This document shows, one piece after another, positions 36,639 through 46,110 of a DNA stretch of 64,000 nucleotides; the stretch's first letter is position 1, and every line of letters begins with the position of its first letter. The stretch lies in NCBI GenBank assembly GCA_944320385.1, contig CALUHH010000008.1, positions 1-64,000 on the forward strand. Reading direction: 5' to 3'. The position numbers were made by a program, and so were the translations under genes. Source of the DNA: an uncultured Atopobiaceae bacterium (GTDB lineage: Bacteria > Actinomycetota > Coriobacteriia > Coriobacteriales > Atopobiaceae). Under the pieces are notes generated by a model that saw nothing but the letters and a program-made list of their open reading frames with translations, had not been told where the DNA came from and did no database searches.

Positions 36639-38303
36639 ATGCTCGAGGTCTCCGGGATTCGCATCCCCCTCTCCGCACTTGACGGCTCCGACGCGCGCGA
36701 GCTCGCCGCGTGCCGCCGCGCCATCGCGCGCAAGCTGCGCGTGGGCGAGAAGGACCTCGCGGCCGTCGAGCGCAGGCGCCGCTCGATCGACGCCCGCAAG
36801 CGCGGGGACGTGCATCTCACGTTCACGCTGCGCGTCGAGCTCGCGGGCGGGGCGACGGAGGAGCGGGCGCTTCTCGCCCGCCTTGCCAAGAAGCGGGCCG
36901 ACAAGAACGTGCGCGTCGTGGACGAGCGCCCCTTCGGCTTCCCGGAGCGCGTCGAGCGTCGCGACGCACCGCGCCCGGTCGTCATCGGCGCCGGGTGCGC
37001 GGGCCTGTTCTGCGCGCTCTCGCTTGCGCGCGCCGGCCTCGAGCCCCTGCTCGTCGAGCGCGGAGACGACGCGACCCGTCGTGGCAAGATCGTGCGCGTC
37101 CACGACGAGACGGGCGCGCTCGACCCCGAGAGCAACATCCAGTTTGGCGTCGGCGGCGCAGGTACCTTCTCTGACGGCAAGCTTCAGACGGGCACCAAGA
37201 GCCCGGCGCACCGCCTCATCCTCGAGACCTTCGTCGCCGCGGGGGCGCAGCGAGAGATCCTCTGGGACGCCAAGCCCCATGTGGGCAGCGACGTGCTGCC
37301 GCACGTGGTGACCGACATCGTGCGCCAGATCGAGGAGGCGGGCGGCGAGGTGCGCTGCCGATGCCGCATGACCGACCTCGACGTCTCCGGCGGCGCGGTG
37401 CGCGGCGTGACGCTTTCGACCACGCGTGACGACGGGAGCGTCTGCGAGGAGCGCGTGGCCTCGGGGTGCGTGGTGCTGTGCTGCGGCCACTCCGCGCGCG
37501 ACGTCTTCGAGCTGCTGCGCGAGCGCGGCGTGCCCATGGAGCGCAAGACCTTCGCGATGGGCGTGCGCATCGAGCACCTGCAGGCAGACATCGACCGCGC
37601 GCTCTACGGGGAGGCGGCGGGCCACCCCGCGCTCGGAGCCGCGCCCTACAGCCTCTCCTGCCACCTGCCCTCCGGGCGGAGCGCCTTCTCGTTTTGCATG
37701 TGCCCCGGCGGCTACGTGGTCTCCGCCGCGAGCGAACCGGGCGGCGTCTGCACCAACGGCATGAGCCTCTCGGACCGCGCCGGCACAAACGCCAACTCGG
37801 GCCTGCTCGCCAACGTCTTCCCCGAGGACCTTCCTGGCGACGACGTGCTCGCGGGCGTGGAGCTGCAGCGGAGCTGCGAGCGGGCGGCCTTTGCGGCAGG
37901 CGGCGGCGCGTACGTGGCGCCGGCCCAGCTCGTGGGTGACTTCCTCGCCGGTGCGCCCTCGAGCGCCGGCGGACGCGTGACGCCCACCTACCCGCGCAGC
38001 GTGGCGTGGGGCGACGTGGCCCCGTGCCTGCCGGACTACGTGACGGAGACGCTGCGCGCGGCGATACCCGTGCTCGGCCGCAAGCTCCGCGGCTTTGACG
38101 CCGCCGACGCCGTGCTCACGGGCGTGGAGACGCGCTCGAGCTCGCCGGTGCGCGTGACCCGCGGCGACGACGGGCAGAGCGTGGGCGTCCGCGGTCTCTG
38201 GCCCGTGGGCGAGGGCGCGGGCTACGCGGGCGGCATCATGAGCGCCGCCACCGACGGCATCCTCGCCGCCGAGAAGATCGTGGCAGCGTATACGCAGCGA
38301 TAG
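36639..38303 (+). CDS. FAD-dependent dehydrogenase of the COG2509 type
   Basis: A 554-residue flavoprotein. The first 100 residues form a small domain with RAIARKLRVGEKDLAAVE and RRRRSIDARKRGDVHLTFT. The FAD domain follows with PVVIGAGCAGLFCALSLARAG, then NIQFGVGGAGTFSDGKLQTG, VVLCCGHSARD, FAMGVRIEHLQ and the final GLWPVGEGAGYAGGIMSAATDG. The family is widespread in anaerobes and its reaction is unknown. ATG 36639 has GAAAGGAC 4 nt upstream and starts at the conserved N-terminus. Monocistronic, just after the family-1 array. Confidence 0.88.
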   Translation: MLEVSGIRIPLSALDGSDARELAACRRAIARKLRVGEKDLAAVERRRRSIDARKRGDVHLTFTLRVELAGGATEERALLARLAKKRADKNVRVVDERPFGFPERVERRDAPRPVVIGAGCAGLFCALSLARAGLEPLLVERGDDATRRGKIVRVHDETGALDPESNIQFGVGGAGTFSDGKLQTGTKSPAHRLILETFVAAGAQREILWDAKPHVGSDVLPHVVTDIVRQIEEAGGEVRCRCRMTDLDVSGGAVRGVTLSTTRDDGSVCEERVASGCVVLCCGHSARDVFELLRERGVPMERKTFAMGVRIEHLQADIDRALYGEAAGHPALGAAPYSLSCHLPSGRSAFSFCMCPGGYVVSAASEPGGVCTNGMSLSDRAGTNANSGLLANVFPEDLPGDDVLAGVELQRSCERAAFAAGGGAYVAPAQLVGDFLAGAPSSAGGRVTPTYPRSVAWGDVAPCLPDYVTETLRAAIPVLGRKLRGFDAADAVLTGVETRSSSPVRVTRGDDGQSVGVRGLWPVGEGAGYAGGIMSAATDGILAAEKIVAAYTQR

Positions 38304-38339
38304 AGCCGCTGGCTCCGGGTTCTTCTCGCTGATTGCCCT

Positions 38340-38495
38340 GGTGCCGGAATCGGGGCATCTGCGTGTTCTCGGCGCCGGTGCCGAAATCGGGGCATCTGCG
38401 TGTTTTCGACACGCATATGCCGCTATTCTGGCACCCACACGCTCATATGACGGCTTTCTGGCACCAAAACGCGCATATGACGCGATTCCGGCACC
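38340..38495. repeat. Family-2 array: two direct and three inverted 30-bp units
   Basis: Direct units start with GGTGCCG at 38340 and 38377, with 7 extra bases between them. Inverted units end at 38435, 38465 and 38495, at 30-bp steps. The 59-bp centre is conserved. The array sits between two converging genes. Confidence 0.85.
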
Positions 38496-38517
38496 GGGGA
38501 CGGGGCGGGGCGCCGCG

Positions 38518-38802
38518 TCAGCGCTCGCCGAGAAGCGCGAGCAGGCGGTCGAGCTCCTTGTCCTGGTTCATGCCGGTGAGGAAGGCGACGCCGCTCACGG
38601 TGGGGACGTCGTAGTCGCACTCGGGCTTGACCACGGGAACAAAGGCTGCCGCTCCCTCGAGCGCCGCGTCGACGTGTGCCACGTCCACGGCCACGATCTC
38701 GGCCTCGACGTCCTTCTCGGCCAACAGGTGCCTCAGCTTGGCGGCGACCATCTCTGACGTCGCCACGCCCGAGCCGCACGCCACCACGATCTTTGCCGCC
38801 AT
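38518..38802 (-). CDS. Orphan PTS IIB component (galactitol/lactose-like)
   Basis: A 94-residue phosphocarrier. The phospho-cysteine is in KIVVACGSGVATSEMVAAKL, placed as in IIB proteins of the galactitol/ascorbate type. The rest alternates strands and helices (AEIVAVDVAHVDAAL, AFVPVVKPECDYDVP). No IIA, IIC or sugar enzyme is nearby, so it may serve a distant transporter or act in regulation. ATG has GGGAGGGCTGAG upstream and starts 1 bp after the stop of the preceding gene. Confidence 0.8.
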   Translation of the reverse strand: MAAKIVVACGSGVATSEMVAAKLRHLLAEKDVEAEIVAVDVAHVDAALEGAAAFVPVVKPECDYDVPTVSGVAFLTGMNQDKELDRLLALLGER

Positions 38803-38803
38803 C

Positions 38804-40000
38804 TCAGCCCTCCCCTGTCTCGCCCGCTCCATCAACACCCATTTTACCCGGCAGGAGCTCCGCCAGGTCGGGGAACTGGGGGAGCTCGAAGCCCGGGAGC
38901 TGGGGCAGCTCGATGTCGGGCATGAACGCCTGGGCAAGAAGAACGAGCGCCCGCGTGATGTGACCGCGCTGCTCGGGCTCAAGCTCACCGAGGCGCTTGA
39001 GCATCGCCGGCACCGACGCCTGCCAGTTGCCGCTGAGGTCGGCGAAGGTGTCCTCCCCCGCGGCGTTGAGCACCGAGAAGAGCGTCTCGACAAAGCCCTC
39101 GCGCTCCGCGCGCGTCATGCTGGCGATCCACTCGTTGAGGCCCTTGTCGACGAAGCTCGCCCCACGCCCGAGCCCCTCCTGACGCACGAAGTCCTCTCCC
39201 TCCACGACCCAGGAGAAGGGGTCGTGCTGGGTGAGGCCCGCGGTGGAGGAGTCCACGACCGCATAGTCCTCCTGACGCTCGAAGAGCATGCCGATGACCG
39301 AGGAGCGCGGGACGGTCTTGGACACGAGGCCCGAGCGCTCCTTCCAGAGCTCGTCGGCGAGCGCCTCCTCGGTGAAGCCGGGCCCATCGTGCGAGAAGAC
39401 CCGGACCACGCGCGCCGCGATCGCCGCCGGGCAGCGTGCCGCGGCGCAGACGGCGAGGTTGCCGCCCTTGGAGTGCCCGCCCAGATACAGGGGGCCCTCG
39501 ATCGAGGACGCCACGCGCCCGAGGTAGGCCATCGCGGCATACTGGGACGGCACCCCGGTCTCGAAGGCCATGTTGAAGTCTTCCTTCCAGCCCACGAGGG
39601 TGTTGTCCGTCCCGCGAAACGAAAGATACGCCCCGCCGCCCGGCAGGCGCAGCACGCAGGCCGAGAACTGCTTCTCGACGGCCTCGTCGAAGTCGTCGAC
39701 GTAGTCGCTCACGCGCACATCGCGAAAGCGCGGGCTCGCCGCCACGAGCGCGAGCAGCCGAGCGAGGCCCACCGGGTCCCAGAGGCCGTGGGTCATCGCC
39801 TCGAGCCACTCCGCGCGGAAGAGGTCCCGCAGCGGAGCGCCCTCAGGGGAGCGCACCGCGTCGCCCTGGTAGCGAAAGTACGACAGGCACGACAGCACGA
39901 GGCTGTCCACGTCGGAGAGCCCCCGCTCGTCAAAGGTGTCGAAGGCGCGGGAGAGGTACCCGAAGAGGTTCTTCTCGGATGGGTCGAAGAGCTGCGGCAT
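38804..40000 (-). CDS. DUF2974 (Mbeg1-like) alpha/beta-hydrolase
   Basis: A 398-residue lipase-like protein. Start region SDVDSLVLSCLSYFRYQGD, oxyanion segment GGGAYLSFRGTDNTLVGWKEDFNM and nucleophile elbow LGGHSKGGNLAVCAAA with Ser are clear; FSHDGPGF supplies the acid region. The C-terminal 110 residues are helical and end in a Pro/Leu-rich tail. There is no signal peptide, so it is cytoplasmic. Its substrate is unknown. It pairs with the PTS IIB gene downstream (1-bp gap). Confidence 0.83.
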   Translation of the reverse strand: MPQLFDPSEKNLFGYLSRAFDTFDERGLSDVDSLVLSCLSYFRYQGDAVRSPEGAPLRDLFRAEWLEAMTHGLWDPVGLARLLALVAASPRFRDVRVSDYVDDFDEAVEKQFSACVLRLPGGGAYLSFRGTDNTLVGWKEDFNMAFETGVPSQYAAMAYLGRVASSIEGPLYLGGHSKGGNLAVCAAARCPAAIAARVVRVFSHDGPGFTEEALADELWKERSGLVSKTVPRSSVIGMLFERQEDYAVVDSSTAGLTQHDPFSWVVEGEDFVRQEGLGRGASFVDKGLNEWIASMTRAEREGFVETLFSVLNAAGEDTFADLSGNWQASVPAMLKRLGELEPEQRGHITRALVLLAQAFMPDIELPQLPGFELPQFPDLAELLPGKMGVDGAGETGEG

Positions 40001-40023
40001 GGCGAACCCCTGCTTCTCGTGCG

Positions 40024-40056
40024 AATGATACGAAGGGACTGTCCCTTCGTATCATT
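40024..40056. repeat. 33-bp palindrome overlapping the uvrB stop codon
   Basis: AATGATACGAAGGGAC and its exact complement flank one T. The uvrB TGA lies at the right end of the element. A shorter copy is inside the flavoprotein gene at 16720-16748. Confidence 0.88.
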
Positions 40057-42283
40057 TCTTGTGCGGGCGGTAGCGGCGGCGGGTGGCGTGGGCCGAGCCC
40101 TTGCGCGCGCCGGACTTGAGCCGGGCGATGACGGCGTCGGCGGAGCTGCCCTCCGCACGCGTGCGGATGGCGACGATCTGGTCACGGATGCGCGCAGCCG
40201 TCTCGAAGTCCATGGCCTCGGACGCCACGGCCATCTCCTCCTCCAGGGCGTCGAGGACGTCGGCGAGCTCGGACTCCGAGAGCCCCGCGAGCTCCTCGGC
40301 GAGCGCGTCGGACGTGGCCTCGGCGTCCTCTGCGGGCGCCGCCTCCCCCGCGAGCGTCTCGAAGGCGCCGTGGCTTCCCGTGCCGTGACGGTCGCGCGTC
40401 TTGCCCTCGAGCGTGCGCTCGGCCTCGGAGATGAACGACGAGACGTCGGTGATCGACTTCTTGACGGTACGCGGCACGATGCCGTGCTCGGCGTTGAACG
40501 CCTCTTGGATCTGGCGACGCCGCGCCGTCTCGCCGATGGCCTCGCGCATGGAGTCCGTGATGGCGTCCGCGTACATGATGACCTCGCCCTGCGCGTTTCT
40601 CGCCGCGCGGCCCATGGTCTGGATGAGGGAGCGCCGGTTGCGCAGGAACCCCTCCTTGTCCGCGTCCAGGATGGCCACGAGCGAGACCTCCGGGATGTCG
40701 AGGCCCTCGCGCAAAAGGTTGATGCCCACGAGCACGTCGATCTTGCCCACGCGCAGGTCGCGGATGATGTCCACGCGGTCGAGCGTGGCCGTGTCCGAGT
40801 GCATGTAGTTCACGCGCACGCCCTCGTCGAGCAGGTGGTCGGTGAGGTCCTCGGCCATGCGCTTGGTGAGCGTGGTCACGAGCACGCGCTCCTTCTTGGC
40901 GACGCGCTCCTTGATCTCGGAGATGAGGTCGTCGATCTGGCCGCGCACCGGGCGCACGTCGACCTTGGGGTCGAGCAGGCCCGTGGGGCGGATGATTTGC
41001 TCGACCTCCTGCTGGGTGACCGACTCCTCGTAGTCGCCGGGCGTGGCCGAGACGTAGATGAACTGCGGCACGCGCTCCTCGAACTCGTCGAAACGCAGCG
41101 GGCGGTTGTCGAGCGCCGAGGGCAGGCGGAAGCCGTGGTCCACGAGCGTGACCTTGCGCGAGCGGTCCCCCTCGTACATGCCGCGGATCTGCGGCACCGT
41201 GACGTGGGACTCGTCGATGATGCAGAGCATGTCCTTGGGGAAGTAGTCGATGAGCGTGTAGGGCGGCTCGCCGGCCTTGCGGCCATCGAGGTGGCGCGAG
41301 TAGTTCTCGATGCCGTTGCAGTAGCCCATGGTCTCCAGCATCTCGAGGTCGTAGCTCGTGCGCTGCGCGAGCCGCTGGGCCTCCAGCAGCAGGTCGGCGG
41401 CCTTGAGCTCGGCCACGCGAGCCTCGAGCTCCTCGTTGATGGTCTCGAGGGCGTGGGTGACCTTGGGGTGCTCGGTCACGTAGTGCGACGCCGGCCAGAT
41501 GGGAATGGCGTCGAACTCGCGCACGATCTCGCCCGTCAGGTTGTCCACCTCGGCGATGAGCTCCACCTCATCGCCGAAGAACGAGATCCGCAGCGGGTTC
41601 TCCGCATAGGGCGGGAAGACGTCGACGGTGTCCCCGCGGACGCGAAACGTGCCGCGCGCGAGGTCGTAGTCGTTGCGGTCATACTGGATGTCGATGAGGC
41701 TGTGGATGAGCTCGTCGCGCTCGAGCGGCTCGTCCTTGCTCACGTTGGGCGCGAGGCCGGCGTAGTCCTCCGGGCTGCCGATGCCGTAGATGCAGGAGAC
41801 CGACGCCACCACGATGACGTCGCGCCGCGAGAGCAGGCTCGACGTGGCCTGGTGGCGCAGCTTCTCGACCTCCTCGTTGATGGAGGCGTCCTTCTCGATG
41901 TAGGTGTCCGTCTGGGGGACGTAGGCCTCCGGCTGGTAGTAGTCGTAGTAGCTGACGAAGTAGACCACGGCGTTGTTGGGGAAGAGCTCGCGCATCTCGC
42001 TCGCCACCTGGGCGGCGAGCGTCTTGTTGGGCTCCATGATGAGCGTGGGGCGTCCGAGCTTCTCGATGGTCTTTGCCATGGTGAAGGTCTTGCCCGAGCC
42101 GGTGACGCCGAGCAGCGTCTGGTAGCGAAGCCCCCGCTCCACGCCGTCGGCGAGCTTCTCGATGGCCTGGGGCTGGTCGCCCGCGGGCTCGTAGGGCGAG
42201 ACCACCTTGAGCGGCTCCCCGCCCGACTCGCGCCCAAAGCGCACGAGCTCGCCGCCAAAGCGCTCGTTCTTGTCGTCCGCCAT
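40052..42283 (-). CDS. uvrB: Excinuclease ABC subunit B (UvrB)
   Basis: A 743-residue DNA helicase-like subunit that verifies damage and loads UvrC. It has Walker [13 protein letters not shown], the beta-hairpin region [43 protein letters not shown], the helicase C part ([41 protein letters not shown]) and a C-terminal UVR motif ([20 protein letters not shown]). The tail is basic. ATG 42283 follows GAGGGGGCTTGG. The stop is embedded in a palindrome. A SOS-like box lies 51 bp upstream. Confidence 0.97.
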   Translation of the reverse strand: MADDKNERFGGELVRFGRESGGEPLKVVSPYEPAGDQPQAIEKLADGVERGLRYQTLLGVTGSGKTFTMAKTIEKLGRPTLIMEPNKTLAAQVASEMRELFPNNAVVYFVSYYDYYQPEAYVPQTDTYIEKDASINEEVEKLRHQATSSLLSRRDVIVVASVSCIYGIGSPEDYAGLAPNVSKDEPLERDELIHSLIDIQYDRNDYDLARGTFRVRGDTVDVFPPYAENPLRISFFGDEVELIAEVDNLTGEIVREFDAIPIWPASHYVTEHPKVTHALETINEELEARVAELKAADLLLEAQRLAQRTSYDLEMLETMGYCNGIENYSRHLDGRKAGEPPYTLIDYFPKDMLCIIDESHVTVPQIRGMYEGDRSRKVTLVDHGFRLPSALDNRPLRFDEFEERVPQFIYVSATPGDYEESVTQQEVEQIIRPTGLLDPKVDVRPVRGQIDDLISEIKERVAKKERVLVTTLTKRMAEDLTDHLLDEGVRVNYMHSDTATLDRVDIIRDLRVGKIDVLVGINLLREGLDIPEVSLVAILDADKEGFLRNRRSLIQTMGRAARNAQGEVIMYADAITDSMREAIGETARRRQIQEAFNAEHGIVPRTVKKSITDVSSFISEAERTLEGKTRDRHGTGSHGAFETLAGEAAPAEDAEATSDALAEELAGLSESELADVLDALEEEMAVASEAMDFETAARIRDQIVAIRTRAEGSSADAVIARLKSGARKGSAHATRRRYRPHKK

Positions 42284-42333
42284 CCAAGCCCCCTCTCTCG
42301 CGTGGTGATAGTGTACCCCAACTGCCGGACATA

Positions 42334-42345
42334 GTACAAGTGTTC
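42334..42345 (-). promoter_or_regulatory. LexA-like box upstream of uvrB
   Basis: On the minus strand it reads GAACACTTGTAC, one mismatch from GAAC-N4-GTTC, and shares AGAACAC with the uvrA site. It lies 51 bp before the uvrB start. Confidence 0.45.
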
Positions 42346-42387
42346 TGTTTCTGCGCGACGCTCTTCTCGCCTGACGCGCCGCAACGT

Positions 42388-42459
42388 CGCCGAGTAAGAG
42401 TAACTTGCCAAAAGCGGCCCCTTTCGAGGGGGTTTCTCGCAAGAAACTCTTACTCGGCG
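42388..42459. repeat. Palindromic element between uvrB and the TPR gene
   Basis: CGCCGAGTAAGAGT and ACTCTTACTCGGCG are perfect 14-bp outer arms. Inside, CTTGC and GCAAG pair as well. The inner part CGCAAGAAACTC resembles CGCAAGAACTC in the element at 46823-46981. Confidence 0.8.
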
Positions 42460-42563
42460 GAAAGTCGGCGGAGGCACCGACCGGAACGGCGGGACAAGAA
42501 GAGCAGGCGAGAAGAACGCCCGCGCCGGCGCCGGGTAGAATGGACTGCGACGAGAGGAGGCAC

Positions 42564-44909
42564 ATGCGATTCAACGACACCGGGGACGGCAAGGCCCTCA
42601 CGCGGGCGCTCGCCGTCGTGCTTGTTGCCATCCTCGTCGTGATCACCTGCCTGCTGCTGGCAGACGAGGGCCCCAACGACACCAAGATCGCCGGTCGCCT
42701 GGGCGCGGCGGCCGCCGCCGTGCTCGCGCTCCTGGTCTATCAGGGCATGGAGCGCCGCAGGAGGCGCACCGAGAAGGACTTTGAGGGCAGGCCGTGGATG
42801 CGCGCGGGCGAGCCCGCCCGGGACGCGGCGCCCGCGGAACCCGCCGCGACGCCGGAGGGGCCGCGGGCGCAGGCCCGCCCGGGCGGCGGGGCGGACCTCG
42901 ACGGCATGCTCGCGCACGCCGACGACGCGCTGCTCGCCCTGCACGACCTCGTGCTGCACGGAGATCCCGCAAGCTACGGCATGCTCCCCTCGCTGCTGCG
43001 GCGCGCGGGCCTGCTCGAGTGGGAGAGCCCCGCGCCCGTGAGCGCCACCAAGCTCAGGAGGAACGGTCGCTGGTGGCTCACGCTCCGCACGGACGAGGCC
43101 CTCTCCGAGGACGCCTACGACCGGCTGACCACCCTCGAGGCGATCCTCAACGTCAACGACGACCTCATGAGGAGAAGCTGGCCCCAGAAGGCGACCCCCG
43201 TCTGGAGGCTGGCGCAGGCCCTCGCGGACGTTGTCGACCTGGCCCCCGCCTCCTGCGACCGCCCGCTGGTCACCGACCTTATCGACCGTGCCGAGAAGGA
43301 CGGCGAGTGGTCCTGTCGCCTGCGCTTCGCCGACTCCGTCGAGAACCTCCCCGCGCCGTTTCGCATCGAGTTCGACTTCCAGGTCAACCTGGCGCGAGGG
43401 ATCCTCGGCGTCGACGTCGTGGTCCCTCGGCCGGGATGCCTCGCCTTCGTCGGGGCTCGCAGCCAGGCCGCATGGGCGCGGGCCTACGCCCTCAGGGTTG
43501 CCCTGCTGCTCGCGCGGCGGGGGTTTGCCTCGTCGAAGCGCATCGGGCGCGTCGTTGTCAACTGTCGCGAGCACGGGTCGGACGACGTGGTGATGTCGCT
43601 CGACCTCACGAAGGACGCCCTCAAGCGTCTGCACGCGGTCGCGCGCTCCCCCAAGGTGGTGGACGAGGGGCTCCCCGAGGACCCTGCGCTGCGCCTCTCG
43701 CTCGACGCCGCGGGCTGGCTCAAGACGGTCGAGCCCTTCCTCTCCCTCGAGGACGAGGAGCTGAGCCCCGCCGCGCGCCATCGCCTCCCGGAGCTCGACG
43801 ACACGCCCTGCGACGAGGCGCTCGCGCTCGCCTGCGGTGCGCGGCGCGTCCGCGACCTCGGCATCATGGAGAAGGCCGGGCGCGCGGACGCGTGGAACGG
43901 CCTGGTAGGCGAGCTCGGGGACACCACGCAGGGCGCCGTGGCCCGCCTCATGGCGCTGCGGGACGCCGCGGCCGACCTCACCGTCGCCGAGGCGTGCGAA
44001 CGGGTGAGCAAGGCGCTCGTGGACGGCACGGTCGACGCCGCGGACCAGCGCGCGCTGGCGGGGCTCTTCGTGGACGGGGGCGCGCTCGGCTCGGCGGCGC
44101 GCACCGCTCGCGCGACCCTCGAGGCCAACCCCACGCCCGATCAGCTCGACGTCCTCGTGGGCTCGCTCGAGGCCGTGCTCTCCCCCATCGCCGAGACTGG
44201 CCTCTACCTCGACGACGAGGACAGCGTCTATCGCTACTTCAACTCCGTGCCCGAGCGCGTGGCCTACAACCTCTCCGCAAACGACGACGGGCGGCGCGTG
44301 CGGCTCGTCCCCGACGAGTACTACGCCGCGCACTCCTACGCGTCGCGCGCGCTCACGATGCTCGGGCGCCTCCCCGAGGCCATCGCGCACGCCGACGAGC
44401 TCATGCGCGTGGCGCCGGCGACGCCCGACGCCGCGCTCGCCAAGGTGCGCTGCCTCGAGGAGGCGTCGAGGATCTTCGAGGCCGCCGACCTCCTCAAGCG
44501 CACGATCGGGGCCTGCCCCACCGCGCGCGAGATGGCCATCTGCTTCTATCGCCTCGCCTACATGGAGTGGAAGCTCGGCAGGAGCGACCTCGCCGTCGCC
44601 TGCTACCAGCGCGCCATCGCGCTGCACGAGGACGTCGCGGCGCAGGCGCGCAGCGAGCTCTCCGACCTCCTGGAGGTCGGCGGGGAGGGCCTGCGGGCCC
44701 TGGACGACGACGAGGTCCTCCCGGCGCTCGAGCGGGGCGAGATTCCGACGGGCGACCTCGGCGCGCTGCGCCGCCGGACGGGGGAGGCCGTCGGCGCCTG
44801 CGTCGACGCGGGGCTCTTCACCGTGGGCCGCCCCCTCATGGGCGCCTACCTCGAGCTCGGCCGCGACGACGCCCTGCTCGACGTCTACCGCTCCCTCATG
44901 AGGCCGTAG
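42564..44909 (+). CDS. Large TPR membrane protein of unknown function
   Basis: A 781-residue protein. Two membrane helices are at about 13-34 and 46-60 ([34 protein letters not shown]). An Ala/Pro-rich linker and a large cytoplasmic part follow. Near the end, tandem helical repeats fit TPRs: [40 protein letters not shown] and [20 protein letters not shown]. The middle is acidic and not recognised. GAGAGGAGGCAC precedes the ATG, with TAGAAT (-10-like) at 42536-42541. It stands alone. A scaffold role is possible but unproven. Confidence 0.78.
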   Translation: MRFNDTGDGKALTRALAVVLVAILVVITCLLLADEGPNDTKIAGRLGAAAAAVLALLVYQGMERRRRRTEKDFEGRPWMRAGEPARDAAPAEPAATPEGPRAQARPGGGADLDGMLAHADDALLALHDLVLHGDPASYGMLPSLLRRAGLLEWESPAPVSATKLRRNGRWWLTLRTDEALSEDAYDRLTTLEAILNVNDDLMRRSWPQKATPVWRLAQALADVVDLAPASCDRPLVTDLIDRAEKDGEWSCRLRFADSVENLPAPFRIEFDFQVNLARGILGVDVVVPRPGCLAFVGARSQAAWARAYALRVALLLARRGFASSKRIGRVVVNCREHGSDDVVMSLDLTKDALKRLHAVARSPKVVDEGLPEDPALRLSLDAAGWLKTVEPFLSLEDEELSPAARHRLPELDDTPCDEALALACGARRVRDLGIMEKAGRADAWNGLVGELGDTTQGAVARLMALRDAAADLTVAEACERVSKALVDGTVDAADQRALAGLFVDGGALGSAARTARATLEANPTPDQLDVLVGSLEAVLSPIAETGLYLDDEDSVYRYFNSVPERVAYNLSANDDGRRVRLVPDEYYAAHSYASRALTMLGRLPEAIAHADELMRVAPATPDAALAKVRCLEEASRIFEAADLLKRTIGACPTAREMAICFYRLAYMEWKLGRSDLAVACYQRAIALHEDVAAQARSELSDLLEVGGEGLRALDDDEVLPALERGEIPTGDLGALRRRTGEAVGACVDAGLFTVGRPLMGAYLELGRDDALLDVYRSLMRP

Positions 44910-44962
44910 CGACGCCGCACTTCCGACTGACTGCGTTCTTATCTCCTCTTGACCGAGTCGCG

Positions 44963-45002
44963 TTGCCACGTGCCGTTCCCGGGTATAGAATACATTGTAT
45001 TC
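44963..45002 (+). promoter_or_regulatory. Toxin-antitoxin promoter with overlapping palindromic operator
   Basis: TTGCCA (44963-44968) and TAGAAT (44986-44991) are 17 bp apart. GAATACATTGTATTC (44988-45002) is a perfect 7-bp-arm palindrome overlapping the -10. Ribbon-helix-helix antitoxins bind such sites to repress their own operon. Confidence 0.7.
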
Positions 45003-45020
45003 ACCAGAGAAGGAGGATCC

Positions 45021-45236
45021 GTGGCCACACTGACGATACGCATGAGCGACGGCGAGGCCGAGGTCGCGAAGAGGTTTGCCGCCTTCGAGGGCAAGACGTT
45101 CTCGGAGTTTGCGCGAGAGTCAATCATGGAGCGCATCGAGGACTTCCTTGACGTCCAGGAGCTCGAGAAGGCGATTGCCGAGGACGATGGCGTGCGATAC
45201 ACGCTTGATGAGGTGAAAAGCGAGCTCGGCCTATGA
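45021..45236 (+). CDS. RelB-type antitoxin (ribbon-helix-helix)
   Basis: A 71-residue antitoxin. The N-terminus ATLTIRMSDGEAEVAKRFAA is a ribbon-helix-helix DNA-binding element, and the C-terminal helices with VQELEKAIAEDD and TLDEVKSELGL should wrap the toxin. GTG 45021 is chosen for its AAGGAGGATCC site; an upstream frame would read through the promoter. Its stop overlaps the toxin ATG (ATGA). Expected to neutralise the toxin and repress its promoter. Confidence 0.88.
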   Translation: MATLTIRMSDGEAEVAKRFAAFEGKTFSEFARESIMERIEDFLDVQELEKAIAEDDGVRYTLDEVKSELGL

Positions 45237-45499
45237 GCTGGAGGGTCGAGTTCACCTCCGGCGCGCTCCGACAGCTCAAGAAGCTGGACTCATTCGTGCG
45301 CAGAATGCTGATCGCCTGGGTCGAGAAGAACCTGGAGGGCTGCGCCGACGCAAGGGCGCATGGCAAGTCCCTCGTCGGCGACAAGTCCGGACTCTGGCGT
45401 TATCGAATCGGTGACTACCGGCTCTTGTGCCGTCTCGACGACGGCCGTCTCGTCATCGAGGCGATCAAGGTCGGCCATCGGCGCGAAGTCTACAAGTAG
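45233..45499 (+). CDS. RelE/ParE-type toxin
   Basis: An 88-residue RelE-superfamily toxin. Typical features: VEFTSGALRQLKKLDSFVRR, then SLVGDKSGLWRYRIGDYRLLCRL with the Arg and Tyr residues of RelE mRNA interferases, and IEAIKVGHRREVYK at the end. Terminal KVGHRREVY strongly resembles RelE. Probably cleaves mRNA at the ribosome when freed from the antitoxin. Overlaps the antitoxin gene by 4 bp. Confidence 0.9.
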   Translation: MSWRVEFTSGALRQLKKLDSFVRRMLIAWVEKNLEGCADARAHGKSLVGDKSGLWRYRIGDYRLLCRLDDGRLVIEAIKVGHRREVYK

Positions 45500-45507
45500 C
45501 GACGAGC

Positions 45508-46110
45508 CTACTCCGCGGGCGTCAAGCCCTCCGGATAGCTCCGCTGATAGCCCTCGTATGCCTCGCGGACGCGCTCGAGGTAGGCTCGCGTCTCGGCGTA
45601 CTCGATGCCCTCGGGAAGGGTCGCGCCGTCCGCGATCCAGCCCTGGACGGTGCCGATGCCGGCGTTGTAGGCAGCGACGACCTCGTCGAGGCTCGAGAGG
45701 TGCGTCTGCAGGTAGCCCAGGTAGGCGCAGCCATACTCGATGTTCACCGCAGGATCTGCGAGCGCTGCGGGGTCATAGTCCGCAGCGCTCACCAGCCCCA
45801 GGCCGTTCAGGCTCTCGGCGGTCGCCGGCATGACCTGCATGAGGCCCACGGCACCCGCATGCGAGACGGCGTCCTCGTCCCACCCCGACTCGCACTTGAT
45901 CACCGCGCACACGAGGGCGGGATCCACGCCGTGGCGCGCGGCCGCGTCCTCGATCGTCTGCACGTGGCTCACCGGGTAGGCGAGCGTGCGCACCCACTCC
46001 AGCGGGGCCGCCGCCAGCCCGGCGGAGAACGCCAGCGTCAGGGCGAGAAGAACGAGCGGTATGACGCGGTACCAGCGAGCAAGCCGCTCGGGTCGGCTAT
46101 GCCTGGGCAC
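45508..46110 (-). CDS. Membrane-anchored lytic transglycosylase (SLT fold)
   Basis: A 200-residue murein hydrolase. An N-terminal membrane helix (VIPLVLLALTLAFSAGLA) is followed by an SLT domain: catalytic Glu in VIKCESGWDEDAVS, GAVGLMQVMPATAESL, and VAAYNAGIGTVQGW. It should sit outside the membrane and cut glycan strands. No ATG fits; GTG 46110 with GAGGGGGCGCGCGG upstream overlaps the end of coaE by 14 bp, so expression is coupled to coaE. Confidence 0.85.
   Translation of the reverse strand: MPRHSRPERLARWYRVIPLVLLALTLAFSAGLAAAPLEWVRTLAYPVSHVQTIEDAAARHGVDPALVCAVIKCESGWDEDAVSHAGAVGLMQVMPATAESLNGLGLVSAADYDPAALADPAVNIEYGCAYLGYLQTHLSSLDEVVAAYNAGIGTVQGWIADGATLPEGIEYAETRAYLERVREAYEGYQRSYPEGLTPAE

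Noticed and set aside
42564-44909. Start further upstream at about 42405
   Set aside because: The extra residues would translate the palindrome and a -10-like element, and only the ATG at 42564 has a strong ribosome site.
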